Below, piece by piece: positions 46,599 through 58,100 of a stretch of DNA of 64,000 bases. Where the stretch lies: positions 1-64,000 of the forward strand of contig NZ_FOSH01000007.1 in the NCBI RefSeq assembly GCF_900114205.1, in the 5' to 3' direction. The translations under genes were made by a program, and so were the position numbers. Source of the stretch: Methylophaga sulfidovorans (GTDB lineage Bacteria > Pseudomonadota > Gammaproteobacteria > Nitrosococcales > Methylophagaceae). Numbering within the stretch: position 1 is the stretch's first letter; each line of letters opens with the position of its first letter. The notes beneath the pieces were generated by a model. It saw only the letters and a list, made by a program, of their open reading frames with translations. It searched no databases and was not told the origin of the DNA.

Positions 46599-47966
46599 TT
46601 AACTCGACAGTGTTCGTAAAAGATTACGGTAGTCTTCAGCCACGCGGGGATCCGACTCTTTTAATTCAGCAACTTTTCTGCAGGCATGCAGAACAGTTGT
46701 ATGGTCACGGCCACCAAAAGATTCACCAATTTCTGGCAGGCTGTGACTGGTTAATTCTTTGGCAAGCGCCATGGCTATTTGTCTTGGTCGTGCAATGGAG
46801 CGTGTACGTTTTTTCGCCAGTAATTCAGACACACGCACTTTGAAATATTCGGCCACTGTTTTCTGGATGCTTTCCAATGTCACCAATTTCTGGTGCAGGG
46901 CCAATAGATCTTTCAATGCTTCTTGTGCCATATCAATCGACATAGGCTGATTGGTAAAGCGAGAAAAAGCCAGAACGCGCTGCAATGCGCCTTCCAGATC
47001 ACGCACATTCGATTTTATACGTTTGGCAATAAAAAAGGCCACGTCTTCCGGCAGTGTAATCAGGTTTTGTTGCGCTTTTTTGATCAGAATCGCCACACGT
47101 GTTTCAAGCTCTGGCGGTTCAATAGCAACGGTTAAGCCCCAGCCCAGCCGCGATTGTAACCGTTCATCCAGATTATCGACTTCTTTAGGGAAACGGTCAC
47201 AGGTCAGAATGATTTGGCGCTGACCTTCCAACAAACTATTAAAGGTGTAGAAGAACTCTTCCTGCGAGCGCTCTTTTTTAGCAAAAAACTGAATATCATC
47301 AATTAATAATGCGTCTGCACTGCGATAGTGATTTTTAAATTGATCGATAGCATTGTTGCGTAATGCGGTAATCATGTCCTGAACAAAACGCTCTGATGAC
47401 AGGTAAATCACCCGTGCTTTTGGATTGTTTTGTTTAATTTTATTACCCACTGCCAGCATCAAATGGGTTTTGCCAAGCCCAGTGCCACCATATAAAAAGA
47501 GAGGGTTATAACCGCTTGTTCCCGGTGCTTCTGCGACATGCAGTGATGCAGCGCGGGCAATCTGATTGGATTTACCTTCGACATAGCTATCAAAAGTAAA
47601 TAGTGGATTGATAGGGCTGCCAAGTGCGGGTTCCGACTTTACCGTTTCCAGCTTTTCTTCTTTATCTGTTTTCGGGGATGCGGAAACGCTGGCAACACGT
47701 TTTGGTCTTTGCGGTGCTTGATCAATCGTGCCTACCTCAATCGAAATATGTTCGATAAGACCTTGAGTTAATTGATGAACCAGCTGGTTTATCTGTGCTT
47801 CAAGCTGCTCCTGAACCCATGCTTTGACATATGGATTGGGCGCAAGTAGGCGTAAACTCTCTTCGGTTTCGATCGCTTGCAGCGGCCTAAGCCAAGTGTT
47901 CAGCTGCTGTGCCGACAAATCACCTTCGAGATGGGACAGACATTTTTCCCAAAGGGGTGATGACAC
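46599..47966 (-). CDS. dnaA: Chromosomal replication initiator DnaA
   Basis: Binds DnaA boxes and opens oriC. 455 residues, all four domains: N-terminal DnaB-interacting domain, variable linker (~85-125), AAA+ domain with [10 protein letters not shown] and LLIDDIQF, and domain IV with the signature [14 protein letters not shown] and [12 protein letters not shown]. Divergent from rpmH across 270 bases. Coupled to dnaN. Confidence 0.98.
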   Translation of the reverse strand: MSSPLWEKCLSHLEGDLSAQQLNTWLRPLQAIETEESLRLLAPNPYVKAWVQEQLEAQINQLVHQLTQGLIEHISIEVGTIDQAPQRPKRVASVSASPKTDKEEKLETVKSEPALGSPINPLFTFDSYVEGKSNQIARAASLHVAEAPGTSGYNPLFLYGGTGLGKTHLMLAVGNKIKQNNPKARVIYLSSERFVQDMITALRNNAIDQFKNHYRSADALLIDDIQFFAKKERSQEEFFYTFNSLLEGQRQIILTCDRFPKEVDNLDERLQSRLGWGLTVAIEPPELETRVAILIKKAQQNLITLPEDVAFFIAKRIKSNVRDLEGALQRVLAFSRFTNQPMSIDMAQEALKDLLALHQKLVTLESIQKTVAEYFKVRVSELLAKKRTRSIARPRQIAMALAKELTSHSLPEIGESFGGRDHTTVLHACRKVAELKESDPRVAEDYRNLLRTLSS

Positions 47967-48125
47967 ATTAACTCCTTGATTTATACCGGTTTAAACAAAA
48001 AATGAGGTGCGTTGGGTAGCTAGGTTTTTAGATAGTATAGCTGGTAACGCAGGAGGTCTAAAGTTATCCTTAAGCCAGCTTTTTGGCAAGTAAAATAACC
48101 ACAGAAAGAATAAAGTCACTCTGGT

Positions 48126-48155
48126 TTGACTTGTTATACCTTAAAACTTTATAAT
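48126..48155 (+). promoter_or_regulatory. Sigma70 promoter of rpmH
   Basis: TTGACT (48126-48131) and TATAAT (48150-48155) are separated by 18 bases, a near-consensus pair about 80 bases before rpmH. Strong constitutive expression is expected for this ribosomal protein operon. Confidence 0.8.
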
Positions 48156-48236
48156 CCCGTGTCTTTTGCCTTGGCGGTTTTTGCTGTTGTTAGCACCGTA
48201 GGCAGCAAAACAATCATTATTTCTGGAGTTGGTGAA

Positions 48237-48371
48237 ATGAAAAGAACTTTTCAGCCTAGCAATCTGAAGCGCAAACGTACACACGGTTTCCGCGCACGTA
48301 TGAAAACAGTTGGTGGTCGTCGCGTAATTAACGCACGTCGCGCAAAAGGTCGCGCAAGACTGTCAGTATAA
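48237..48371 (+). CDS. rpmH: 50S ribosomal protein L34
   Basis: A 44-residue basic protein starting [20 protein letters not shown] and ending GRARLSV, the full family sequence. GGAG precedes ATG 48237 at normal distance. First gene of rpmH-rnpA-yidD-yidC-mnmE. Confidence 0.99.
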   Translation: MKRTFQPSNLKRKRTHGFRARMKTVGGRRVINARRAKGRARLSV

Positions 48372-48403
48372 TCTTCTCTGACATCCTTCAGGGAGGGCAT
48401 GAC

Positions 48404-48757
48404 TTGGCAACATTCGGCCGAGCCATGAAAATGAATCGCCCGGGAGATTTTTCTCGGGTGTTCCGTCAAGGAAAACGCACTGGTGGTGGGGGCCTGACGG
48501 TTTTAACGGTTGAGAACTCAGTGGGACATCCCCGACTGGGACTAGCGATAGCTAAAAAACACGTGAAATTAGCCAATCAACGCAACCGCTTAAAGCGGAT
48601 TATTCGCGAATCCTTTCGACAGAATCAGTCCGCCTTATCAAACATCGATATTGTTGTATTGTCACGCCCCGGTGTGACAGAACGAGATAGCACTCAAATA
48701 TGGGCAGCATTGGAGCAACATTGGTTAACAGTGGTGGCGCAATGGCAAAAATTCTAA
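48404..48757 (+). CDS. rnpA: Ribonuclease P protein component
   Basis: Protein subunit of RNase P for tRNA 5' maturation. 117 residues; [17 protein letters not shown] and the RNR motif [17 protein letters not shown] are clear. Start is TTG 48404 with GGGAGG seven bases upstream; ATG 48425 would shorten it by seven residues. The 3' end overlaps yidD by 16 bases. Confidence 0.94.
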   Translation: MATFGRAMKMNRPGDFSRVFRQGKRTGGGGLTVLTVENSVGHPRLGLAIAKKHVKLANQRNRLKRIIRESFRQNQSALSNIDIVVLSRPGVTERDSTQIWAALEQHWLTVVAQWQKF

Positions 48758-48978
48758 TCAGCCTCGTCCGAGGTTATAGACTCTTATTGAGCCCTTTCAT
48801 CGGCATGCATTGCCGTTTTCAGCCAACCTGCTCACAATACATGATTGAAGCAATCGAACGTCACGGCTCTATTAAAGGAACCTGGCTTGGTTTGCGTCGA
48901 ATATCCCGCTGTCACCCTTGGCATGAGGGTGGACTTGATCCTGTACCTGAACTAAAAACAAAGAATCGTAATGGATAA
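48742..48978 (+). CDS. yidD: Membrane protein insertion efficiency factor YidD
   Basis: A 78-residue amphipathic protein thought to help YidC insert membrane proteins. [30 protein letters not shown] and [13 protein letters not shown] are the family motifs with all three conserved cysteines. ATG 48742 is used; the frame extends upstream within rnpA without support. Overlaps yidC by eight bases. Confidence 0.95.
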   Translation: MAKILISLVRGYRLLLSPFIGMHCRFQPTCSQYMIEAIERHGSIKGTWLGLRRISRCHPWHEGGLDPVPELKTKNRNG

Positions 48979-50617
48979 TCTCAGAACCCTATTTATTTTT
49001 GGTCTGCTCATCGTGTCATTATTGTTATGGCAAGCGTGGCAAAAAGATTACGTACATCCTCAACAAACCGAACAAAATACAGCATCGACTCAGATCGATG
49101 ATTCTTCGGTTGCAGCGAACGACGCAGCGTTACCAGATATGCCGTCGGTTTCTGCTGAGGCCCTACCTGATGTACCTGAATCTGCACAATCTTCAGCAGC
49201 GACTAAACAAAAAATCCATGTAAAAACGGATGTGATGGATGTTGAAATCAGCACACAGGGTGGTGATATTCAAAACCTGGCGTTATTGAAGTATGCCGTT
49301 AGCTCTGAAGAGCCTAATACGCCTGTACAGTTTTTGAGCGATAAGAGCGATACATATTTCGTTGCACAGTCTGGTTTACGTTCAAATATGGATGTGCCAA
49401 CACACTATGCTGTTTATAAAGCTGACGAGCAAAACTTTCAATTAAGAGACGGTCAGGAAGAAATTAAAGTCCCACTTTATTGGCAAGCTGATAACGGTCT
49501 GACAGTGGTGAAAACCTATACATTCAAACGCAATAGCTATGTGGTGAATGTGGACTATAAGATTATCAATAATACTGCGGACGCTTTTTCTGCTTACCCA
49601 TACGCACAATTTAATCGTAAAAAACAAAAAAGCAGTTCACGATTCATTTATACCTACAATGGTCCTGTCTTCTCGAATACAGGTAATGAATACGAGAAAG
49701 TGAAGTATGATGATTTAGATGAAAAACCATTCGATCAGAAAGCGAAGGATGGCTGGGCCGCGATGATTGAACATTATTTTGTGGCGGCGATCGTGCCTGA
49801 ACAAAATGATCAAGAAGAAGGTTATTACGCTCGTTCGCTTAATGGTACGAATTACACCGCCGGTGTCAGAATGCCAGCTATTTCTGTTGATGCCGGTAGT
49901 GAAGGCCATGCTGATTATGAAATGTATCTGGGGCCGAAAAAAGCCGAACGTCTGGAAAAAGTAGCTAAGAACTTACAGCTGACAGTCGATTACGGCATCT
50001 TTACCATTATTTCTGAGCCGCTATTCTGGGTGATGCAGTGGTTACATAAACTGACTGGAAACTGGGGTTGGTCAATCGTTCTTCTGACTGTGCTGATTAA
50101 GTTGGCATTCTTCAAGTTGTCTGCAGCAAGTTACCGTTCAATGGCGGCTATGCGTAAGCTGACACCTAAGTTGGCAACGCTGAAAGAACGTTATGGTGAT
50201 GATAAACAGAAGTTTAATCAGGCCATGATGGATCTTTATCGTACTGAGAAAATTAATCCATTAGGTGGTTGTTTGCCTATTCTGGTGCAGATGCCTGTAT
50301 TCCTGTCTTTCTACTGGGTGCTGGTAGAAAGTATTGAATTACGCCAAGCCGACTTTATCCTGTGGATTAATGACTTAACAGCCATGGATCCGTATTTCAT
50401 CTTGCCAGTGTTGTTTGGTATTTCAATGTGGTTCCAACAAACATTAAATCCTGCGCCACAAGATCCGGCACAAGCGATGATGATGAAGTTCTTCCCGCTG
50501 GTGTTCACTGTATTCTTTGCCTTCTTCCCATCTGGTTTGGTGTTGTACTGGGTAGTGAATAACGTGTTATCGATTGCACAGCAGTGGTATATCACACGTA
50601 AGATGAATGCACTTTAA
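48971..50617 (+). CDS. yidC: Membrane protein insertase YidC
   Basis: Inserts and folds inner-membrane proteins with or without Sec. 548 residues: an N-terminal anchor, a large periplasmic beta-sandwich (~60-345), and the five-helix insertase core ([35 protein letters not shown]-like [17 protein letters not shown]). Family length for Gram-negatives. Between yidD and mnmE in one operon. Confidence 0.97.
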   Translation: MDNLRTLFIFGLLIVSLLLWQAWQKDYVHPQQTEQNTASTQIDDSSVAANDAALPDMPSVSAEALPDVPESAQSSAATKQKIHVKTDVMDVEISTQGGDIQNLALLKYAVSSEEPNTPVQFLSDKSDTYFVAQSGLRSNMDVPTHYAVYKADEQNFQLRDGQEEIKVPLYWQADNGLTVVKTYTFKRNSYVVNVDYKIINNTADAFSAYPYAQFNRKKQKSSSRFIYTYNGPVFSNTGNEYEKVKYDDLDEKPFDQKAKDGWAAMIEHYFVAAIVPEQNDQEEGYYARSLNGTNYTAGVRMPAISVDAGSEGHADYEMYLGPKKAERLEKVAKNLQLTVDYGIFTIISEPLFWVMQWLHKLTGNWGWSIVLLTVLIKLAFFKLSAASYRSMAAMRKLTPKLATLKERYGDDKQKFNQAMMDLYRTEKINPLGGCLPILVQMPVFLSFYWVLVESIELRQADFILWINDLTAMDPYFILPVLFGISMWFQQTLNPAPQDPAQAMMMKFFPLVFTVFFAFFPSGLVLYWVVNNVLSIAQQWYITRKMNAL

Positions 50618-50626
50618 GCGACTTTA

Positions 50627-51970
50627 ATGGATACGATTGTTGCAGTAGCCACCGCGCCAGGGCGCGGTGGTGTCGGTGTCGTTAGAATTTCAGGCAAACA
50701 AAGCGCTGAAATTGTGACAGCGATATGCGGCAAGTTACCAAAACCACGCTACGCCAAATTTACTCACTTTCGTGATGCCGATAATGGCGTTATTGATGAA
50801 GGCATCGCCCTTTATTTTCCTGGTCCGGCTTCATTTACGGGTGAAGATGTTGTCGAATTACAGGGGCATGGCAGTCCACTTGTTATGGACAGGCTCTGCC
50901 AACGCGCTGTTGATCTGGGGGCCAGAATGGCCAGACCTGGTGAATTTTCAGAGCGGGCTTTCCTTAATAATAAAATGGACTTAGCCCAAGCTGAAGCGGT
51001 TGCCGATTTAATTGAAAGCTCCACTGAACAAGCAGCTAAAAGCGCCATGCGATCACTGCAAGGTGATTTTTCCAATCGTATTAATGATTTCCTGCAAGAA
51101 CTCACTCACCTGCGAATGTTTGTCGAAGCGTCAATTGATTTCAGTGATGAAGAGATTGATTTTCTTGCTGAAGCGCAAGTCGACAAACAACTTCAGAGCT
51201 TATTAAAAACCCTTGACGGAATTGCTGGTTCAGCCAAACAAGGCCGCTTGTTACGTGAAGGTATCAGTGTGGTGTTGGCAGGTCAGCCGAACGCAGGTAA
51301 ATCCAGCCTGCACAACCAATTAGCTGGTCATGATGCCGCCATCGTGACAGACGTTGCTGGTACTACACGTGATGTGCTACGCGAGCAAATTCATCTCGGT
51401 GGTTTGCCATTACGTATTTCTGATACCGCCGGTCTGCATGATGCGACAAATGATATTGTTGAGCTGGAAGGTATCCGCCGCACCCAAAATGAACTGGCTC
51501 AGGCCGATCATATTTTGTTACTGATTGACGATAGTAAAGGCCTTACCGAGCTGGATAGAAAAATCCTGGCTGAGTTACCTGAGAATAAACCCCTCACTAT
51601 TGTCCGGAATAAGATTGATAAAAGTGGTCATCAGACTGAATTGACAGAAGAAGAGGGTTATCCCACTTTGTATCTTTCAGCAAAATCAGGTGATGGGCTC
51701 GAGTTATTACAACAACACCTTTATCAAGCCGTCGGTTTTCATCCGGAAGAAGAAGGGGTGTTTATTGCCCGTCGACGTCACCTGGATGCTCTGGCACGAG
51801 CCAGACAGTCGATAGTCAATGGTTATGACTGCCTTTCAGGAATGGGTGCAGGTGAGTTATTGGCTGAAGAGCTACGTCTTGCTCAACAGGCATTAGGCGA
51901 AATTACTGGTACCTTTACTACTGAAGATTTGCTCGATCATATTTTCTCCAGTTTTTGTATCGGCAAGTAA
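50627..51970 (+). CDS. mnmE: tRNA uridine-5-carboxymethylaminomethyl modification GTPase MnmE
   Basis: With MnmG, installs the cmnm5 group on U34 of tRNAs. 447 residues; N-terminal folate-binding domain starting DTIVAVATAPGRGGVGVVR, central GTPase (GQPNAGKSSL, DVAGTTRD, DTAGLHD, NKID), and the essential C-terminal CIGK. Nine bases after yidC. Last gene of the rpmH operon. Confidence 0.98.
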   Translation: MDTIVAVATAPGRGGVGVVRISGKQSAEIVTAICGKLPKPRYAKFTHFRDADNGVIDEGIALYFPGPASFTGEDVVELQGHGSPLVMDRLCQRAVDLGARMARPGEFSERAFLNNKMDLAQAEAVADLIESSTEQAAKSAMRSLQGDFSNRINDFLQELTHLRMFVEASIDFSDEEIDFLAEAQVDKQLQSLLKTLDGIAGSAKQGRLLREGISVVLAGQPNAGKSSLHNQLAGHDAAIVTDVAGTTRDVLREQIHLGGLPLRISDTAGLHDATNDIVELEGIRRTQNELAQADHILLLIDDSKGLTELDRKILAELPENKPLTIVRNKIDKSGHQTELTEEEGYPTLYLSAKSGDGLELLQQHLYQAVGFHPEEEGVFIARRRHLDALARARQSIVNGYDCLSGMGAGELLAEELRLAQQALGEITGTFTTEDLLDHIFSSFCIGK

Positions 51971-51996
51971 ATAGAAAAATCTTTAAGCAGAACTTT

Positions 51997-53063
51997 TCAT
52001 TTTGCCTCTAGCTGAATAGGCCATGACAGAGTGAAAATCGTGCCTCCGCTTTTAGTGGATTGGCAAATTGCATGACCTCCATGTGCCTCAACTATTGCTT
52101 TAACCACGGCAAGCCCAAGCCCACTACCACCACTTTTTCGTGAGCGAGACGGTTCAACTCGGTGAAATGCCTCAAACACATTAGCTGCGGCCTCCGCTGG
52201 AATACCTGGCCCTTGATCTTCCACGCTCAAATAGCAGCTGTCAGCTGAACTGTTAAGACGTACTGTTAAAGTGCCAGGATCGGCATGTTGATATGCATTT
52301 TCCAGCAGCGCCTGACGTATTCTTGTTACATCACAGCAAACTTCCAGTGTTGGATCCAGTTCCTGCTTTAGCGTAAATCCTCTAGCGTTCAGCGTGGAAG
52401 CGAAGCTCTCTATTACGGCATTGAGTTCCTCAGCCAGGCTGACTTTCACCAGTTGTAATTCCAGGTGACCACTATCATTGAGACTTAACACTCGTAAGTC
52501 TTCTATCAGGTAATTGAGTCCTTCGACCTGTCGAAGTAATCCTTCAAAAATATCGTTATTAGGGGGGAAAACACCTTCTGCCAGACCCTGTAAACGACCA
52601 CGAAGAATATGGTGACCGGTGTACGAAGTTCGTGGGCAATGGCAGCATTCCAGAACTCCCGTTCGCGGGTCATATACTGCAAACGCTCAGCCATAGCATT
52701 GAAGTCATGCACTAGCTGTGCTGTCTCTCCCATCGCATGTTGATCCATTCTGGCCCGGGCGTTGAGCTTGCCCTGAGCAACTTCGCGTAAGCTGTAGGCC
52801 ACGGAATTTAAAGGTGTGAGTATTCGGCGTGACAGGCGGATTGCGACAAAAAGAGCGATTGCCAATGCCGCGATGATAGTGCAAACGATCCAGATCATCT
52901 CTAGCTGCGAGGGCATCCAGCTTTCGGATATGCTGCCAGGCATATAGGCCATTGCAATGGCATAAAACACGTAGGAGCCGAACACCGACAGAAAAATGAT
53001 GCCCATCGTCATCGCTGCCAGCGACTTGATGATTTGTCGGCGTAAGCCCGATGCTGATTTCAT
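51997..53063 (-). pseudogene. Sensor histidine kinase broken by a frameshift
   Basis: Together the two frames (53063-52506 and 52491-51997) make one BaeS-like kinase: two membrane helices, HAMP (LSRRILTPLNSVAYSLREVAQ), HisKA with phospho-accepting His in AIAHELRTPVT, then an HATPase with ENAYQHADPG, DQGPGIP and GSGLGLAVVKAIVEAHGG. The frame is lost just after ELRTPVT at an AT-AT repeat (52607-52610); removing two bases restores ILRGRLQGLAEGVFP. It follows the broken regulator with a four-base overlap. As read, no complete kinase can be made. Confidence 0.85.
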
Positions 53064-53788
53064 GCCTCACCGCCAAAGCGATAACCTACGCCCCAGACAC
53101 TGGCGGGCACACCTTGAATATCAAGGGCCTCAAGCTTTTTACGTAGCTTGCTGATATGACTATCTACGGTACGTTCCTGAGAATCGCCCTCGGGCAGGCA
53201 GTTGACCAACAGTTCCTCACGACTGAATGCACGTTTCGGAGAACGCATCAGACAGGCGAGCAATTTGAACTAGGTCAGAGTCAGATCCAGTGTTTGTTGT
53301 TGACCGTTACAGTCGATGCTGGCCTCATGATTATCTAAGTCAATCTGGAACTTGCCGACACGCAGTATCTTTGTCGGTGATGGGGTATTGGTTTGTGCGC
53401 GCCGCAATACCGCCTGTACACGAGCCACTACCTCGGCTGGATTGAATGGTTTCACTACGTAGTCGTCTGCACCCAGGCGTAATCCCATTAATTTATCAAT
53501 ATCCTGATCAAGTGCCGTGAGCATGATGACGGGGGTATCACTGTGAGAGCGAATTTCATTGAGTACATTCCAACCGTCCATATGTGGCATCTGTACATCT
53601 AACAGTAATAGATCAGGTTTGTAAGTTTGATGCATGGTCAATGCTTGTTGGCCATCAGTGGCGTGTTGAGTACGTAGGCCACTACGTTGTAGATAAGCAA
53701 TAAGAATGTCGGCAATCTCTGTTTCATCTTCTGCAATCAATACGAGAGCTGAATTTGTTGGGTTTCCAGAGGGATTGAGATTAGACAT
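53060..53788 (-). pseudogene. OmpR-family response regulator broken by a stop codon
   Basis: The receiver domain (DETEIADILIAYLQ, LLLDVQMPHMDG with the phospho-acceptor Asp) and the winged-helix domain (REELLVNCLPEGDSQERTVD, VWGVGYRF) are both intact, but a TAG at 53272-53270 interrupts them where family members have LTxxEFxLL; a GAG-to-TAG change explains it. The split falls at the start of the DNA-binding domain. ATG 53788 or 53833 could be the start. BaeR-like. Pairs with the broken kinase and is divergent from the efflux operon it probably controlled. Confidence 0.88.
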
Positions 53789-53950
53789 GGATTGATTCAA
53801 CGCTAAATTGTTGAACTGTATCACTCCCTCCATACTTTCTCCACAAAGCCTCGAATAATTCGCAATAGCGACTCGTCATAATTCAGCCATGTTTTTCTAG
53901 CGTTTAATTGAGCGGCGTCATCGAGAGATACGCTTAGCGAGGAGTAGTTT

Positions 53951-55105
53951 ATGTTCATCAAACCATGGCACCTCAGTATTGTTTTGGCAGGGCTTGCCGT
54001 GTTGCTATTGCCAGGGTGTGATTCAACACAGCAGCTTGAAGAAACGTCTACTTCGGTACAGGTATCAGTGATGACGCCTGAAGCCAAACCGTTATTGGTG
54101 ACTGAAGATTTGCCAGGTCGTGTAGCGGCAATTCGTCGTGCTGAGATCCGCGCTCAGGTTGGCGGTATCTTGCAACAGCGGTTATTCGATGAGGGAGCCG
54201 AAATTAAAGCCGGTACAGTGCTGTTTCAGATTAATCCAGCGCCTTTTAAAGCCGATGTCGATATTGCAGCGGCAGCTTTGCAGCACGCTGAAGCCGTATT
54301 GGACCGAGCTCGTTTGGAGGTAGACCGTCTGGTCTCTCTAACAAAGGCGGGCGGGGTCAGCCGCCAAACCTATGATGACGCTATTTCATTGCGAAACCAA
54401 GCTATGGCGAATGTCGCTCAAGCTAAAGCTACGCTGGCACGACGTAAATTGGATTTGCAATTCGCCAGTGTTGAGGCGCCGATTGACGGACGTATTGATC
54501 AAACGTTGGTCAGCGAGGGGGCATTAGTTTCACCAACCGATGCCACACCTATGGCCAGAATCCAACAAATAAACCAGGTTTACGTGGATGTTCGTCTGCC
54601 AGCATCAGAGTTGGAAGCAATGCGTCAACGGGCTGGCTCGGCAGAATCGGAGCTGGCAGTAGAGATTTTAAGTAGTGATGGTAAACCTCTCGGTATACAG
54701 GGACATATTTTGTTTTCTGGTACTGAGGTGGATGTGGGTACTGGCGATGTGTTGTTACGTGTGTTGGTGGATAATCCTGAGCATCGTTTGTTGCCCGGCC
54801 TTTATGTCCAGGCTCGCATCCCCAAAGCTTTTTATACGGATGCTGTCAGTGTGCCGCAGCAGGCAGTCACACGCACGGCGGGTCAAACGGGGGTATGGAT
54901 CGTGGATGCAGATGATCAGGCCCAGCTGGTGCCTGTCGAGCTCGGTGAATTGGTGGCGCGCGACTATCGAATAGCATCCGGTTTAAGTGCAGGTCAATCG
55001 GTAGTTATCGAGGGCATTGAGCGTTTGAGCTCGGCTACTCAGGTCGTTGTTCGGCCCTGGCAACCCGCTGCTGTGAGTCAGCAGCTTAGTGCCAACGTAC
55101 GCTGA
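53951..55105 (+). CDS. RND efflux membrane fusion protein (AcrA/MexA-like)
   Basis: A 384-residue periplasmic adaptor lipoprotein: signal peptide with lipobox LLLPGC, lipoyl/hairpin region (VGGILQQRLFDEGAEIKAG, ARRKLDLQFASVEAPIDGRI), and beta-barrel and membrane-proximal domains (VRLPASELEAM; LLPGLYVQARIP). It links the inner-membrane pump to a TolC-type channel. GAGGAG precedes ATG 53951. Stop is 16 bases before the pump gene. Confidence 0.93.
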   Translation: MFIKPWHLSIVLAGLAVLLLPGCDSTQQLEETSTSVQVSVMTPEAKPLLVTEDLPGRVAAIRRAEIRAQVGGILQQRLFDEGAEIKAGTVLFQINPAPFKADVDIAAAALQHAEAVLDRARLEVDRLVSLTKAGGVSRQTYDDAISLRNQAMANVAQAKATLARRKLDLQFASVEAPIDGRIDQTLVSEGALVSPTDATPMARIQQINQVYVDVRLPASELEAMRQRAGSAESELAVEILSSDGKPLGIQGHILFSGTEVDVGTGDVLLRVLVDNPEHRLLPGLYVQARIPKAFYTDAVSVPQQAVTRTAGQTGVWIVDADDQAQLVPVELGELVARDYRIASGLSAGQSVVIEGIERLSSATQVVVRPWQPAAVSQQLSANVR

Positions 55106-55121
55106 ATTCGGAGAAGTCACC

Positions 55122-58100
55122 ATGCCTCAGTTTTTCATCAAGCGCCCAGTCTTTGCATGGGTAATTGCCTTATTTATTGTGTTGATTGGTGTTATTGCCA
55201 TCCCACAGTTGCCTATTTCTCGTTATCCTTCAGTAGCACCAGTCTCGGTCAGCATTTATGCAAGCTATCCGGGAGCCACACCTCAGACACTCAATGACTC
55301 GGTAGTGAGTTTGATCGAGCGTGAACTATCAGGCGTGAAAAATTTGCTGTACTTCGAGTCATCAGTCGATACCTCTGGTACTGCGCAAATAACCGCTACT
55401 TTTAAACCGGGTACTAACGCGGAACTAGCGCAGGTCGATGTGCAGAACCGTATTAAAGCTGTGGAACCGAGATTACCTCGAACTGTACGCCAGAGCAGCC
55501 TGCAGGTGGAATCGGCTTCCTCCAGTTTTTTGATGATAGTCGGTATGACCTCACCTAATGGCCAGTTCGATGAGGTCGAGCTTAACGACTATCTGGCACG
55601 GAATATTGTCGAGGAATTACGACGAATTTCAGGGGTGGGGCGTGTGCAGTTATTCGGCGCCGAACAGGCGATGCGCGTCTGGGTCGACCCAAATAAACTT
55701 AATGCTTATGGTTTGACCATGAACGAACTGGCTCAGGCCATTGAGCAACAGAATGTTCAAATTGCTCCTGGACGAATTGGTGATGAGCCAGCACTGCCGG
55801 GACAACGCCTGACCGTGCCATTGACGGTAGAAGGACAACTGACAACACCGGAAGAGTTTGCTGCTATTGTGCTGCGTGCCAGTGATGACGGGGCGAAGCT
55901 GGTACTGGGTGACGTGGCACGAGTCGAGCTAGGTGCCCAATCGTACGGCTTTTCTAATCGTGAGAATGGTGTGGCGGCAACGAGTGCCGCCATCCAGTTA
56001 TCACCAGGCGCAAATGCTGTACAGACGGCTTCTGCAGTACGTGAACGTCTGGCCGAGCTTGCGCCGAGTATGCCTGTGGGTATGGCCTACTCAGTGCCGT
56101 TTGATACGGCGCCCTTTGTCAAAGTCTCTATTGAAAAGGTGATCTACACCTTATTTGAGGCGATGGTGCTGGTGTTCCTGGTGATGCTTTTGTTCCTGCA
56201 AAACCTGCGTTACACATTGATTCCAGCTATCGTTGCGCCTATCGCTTTGCTTGGCACCTTTGCGGTGATGCTGCTTGCCGGATTTTCGATCAACTCACTT
56301 ACCATGTTCGGCATGGTGCTGGCCATTGGTATTATTGTCGATGACGCTATCGTTGTGGTTGAAAATGTCGAGCGACTGATGGTGACCAAAGGACTGTCGC
56401 CAAGGGAAGCAACCTCAATAGCGATGAAGGAGATCACGGGGGCAGTCATAGGTATCACCCTGGTGCTGACGGCCGTGTTTATTCCTATGGCTTTTGGCAG
56501 CGGTTCGGTAGGGATTATCTACCAGCAATTCACCTTGTCGATGGCGGTGTCTATTCTGTTCTCAGCTTTTCTTGCCCTGACCCTGACGCCTGCTCTTTGC
56601 GCTACATTATTACGTCCGATCAGTGCTGAACATCATCACAAGCGCGGTTTTTTTGGTGCTTTTAATCGACGTTTTGAGCGTCTAACGAATAGTTATGGCA
56701 CACGGGTGGCAAGAATGATTGCTCACAGTGGACGAATGATGGTGTTATTTGCCGTACTTTGTGTGGTGCTTATCATCGCTGCCAAGCAGTTACCATCATC
56801 CTTCCTGCCAGAGGAAGATCAGGGGTATTTCATGACTTCTATTCAGTTGCCTACTGGTGCCACTAGTGAACGCACGCTGGAAGTGGTCAAGGCCTATGAG
56901 GCACACGTCGCTTCACGACCGGGTCTGGATGCCAATATGGTGGTGCTAGGTTTTAGTTTTGCTGGTTCTGGCCCGAACGCGGCCATGGCTTTCACCATGC
57001 TTAAAGATTGGGATCAGCGTGATGGCGCGACTGCAGCCGAGGAAGCTGCTCTGGCACAGCAAGCTATGGCTGATAATATCGAGGGCACGGTAATGAGCTT
57101 GATGCCGCCAGCTATTGACGAGTTGGGTACTTCTTCTGGTTTTAGCCTATTTCTACAAGACAGGTCTCATCAGGGTGAAGCGGCATTGTTAGATGCGCAG
57201 GCAAAACTGCTGGCATTAGCGGCAAAGAGTGAGGTGGTCAGCAATGTCTATCCCGATGGCCTGCCACCCGGTGAAAGCATTCACCTGGAAATCAATCGTC
57301 AAAAAGCTGAGGCAATGGGGCTGTCCTTCACTGCAGTGAGCAGTACTTTATCGGCGGCGATGGGGTCACTGTATGTGAATGACTTCCCCAATGCGGGGCG
57401 AATGCAGCAAGTTATCATACAGGCTGACGCCCATGCTCGTATGCAACTGGATGATGTGCTCAGCCTGCGTGTACGTAATACTAATGGTGGCATGGTGCCA
57501 CTACGGGAAGTTGTGACTCCTGTATGGGGTGAGTCACCGCAACAAATGATACGTTTTCAAGGTTTTCCTGCTGTACGTATTTCAGGGGAAGCATCGTCCG
57601 GCTTTTCCAGTGGCGCTGCGATGGCAGAGATGGAACGTTTAGTTACGCAGTTGCCAAAAGGCTTTGCGATAGCCTGGACAGGATTATCTCTGCAGGAACG
57701 GCAATCCGCATCGCAGGCACCGATGCTGATGTTGTTATCAGGTCTGGTTGTTTTTCTGGTATTGGCGGCATTGTATGAGAGCTGGTCAATTCCGCTATCG
57801 GTGATGCTGGTTGTACCGTTGGGTTTGTTAGGGGCTGTGGCGGCCGTGATGCTGCGCGATATGCCTAATGACGTGTTTTTCAAGGTCGGCATGATAACTA
57901 TCATAGGCCTGTCTGCAAAGAACGCTATCCTTATTGTCGAGTTTGCTCGTCAGTTACATGCTGAGGGACGCACATTAATAGATGCTGCTGTGAATGCGGC
58001 ATGTCTGCGTCTGCGACCAATTCTGATGACTTCGCTGGCCTTTACGCTTGGTGTCGTTCCATTGATGCTTGCAAGTGGTGCTAGTGCGGAAACCCAGCAC

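Noticed and set aside
47967-48236. Possible oriC in the dnaA-rpmH gap
   Set aside because: Only two weak DnaA-box-like words (TTATCCTTA and ATAACCACA); no cluster and no clear AT-rich unwinding repeats.
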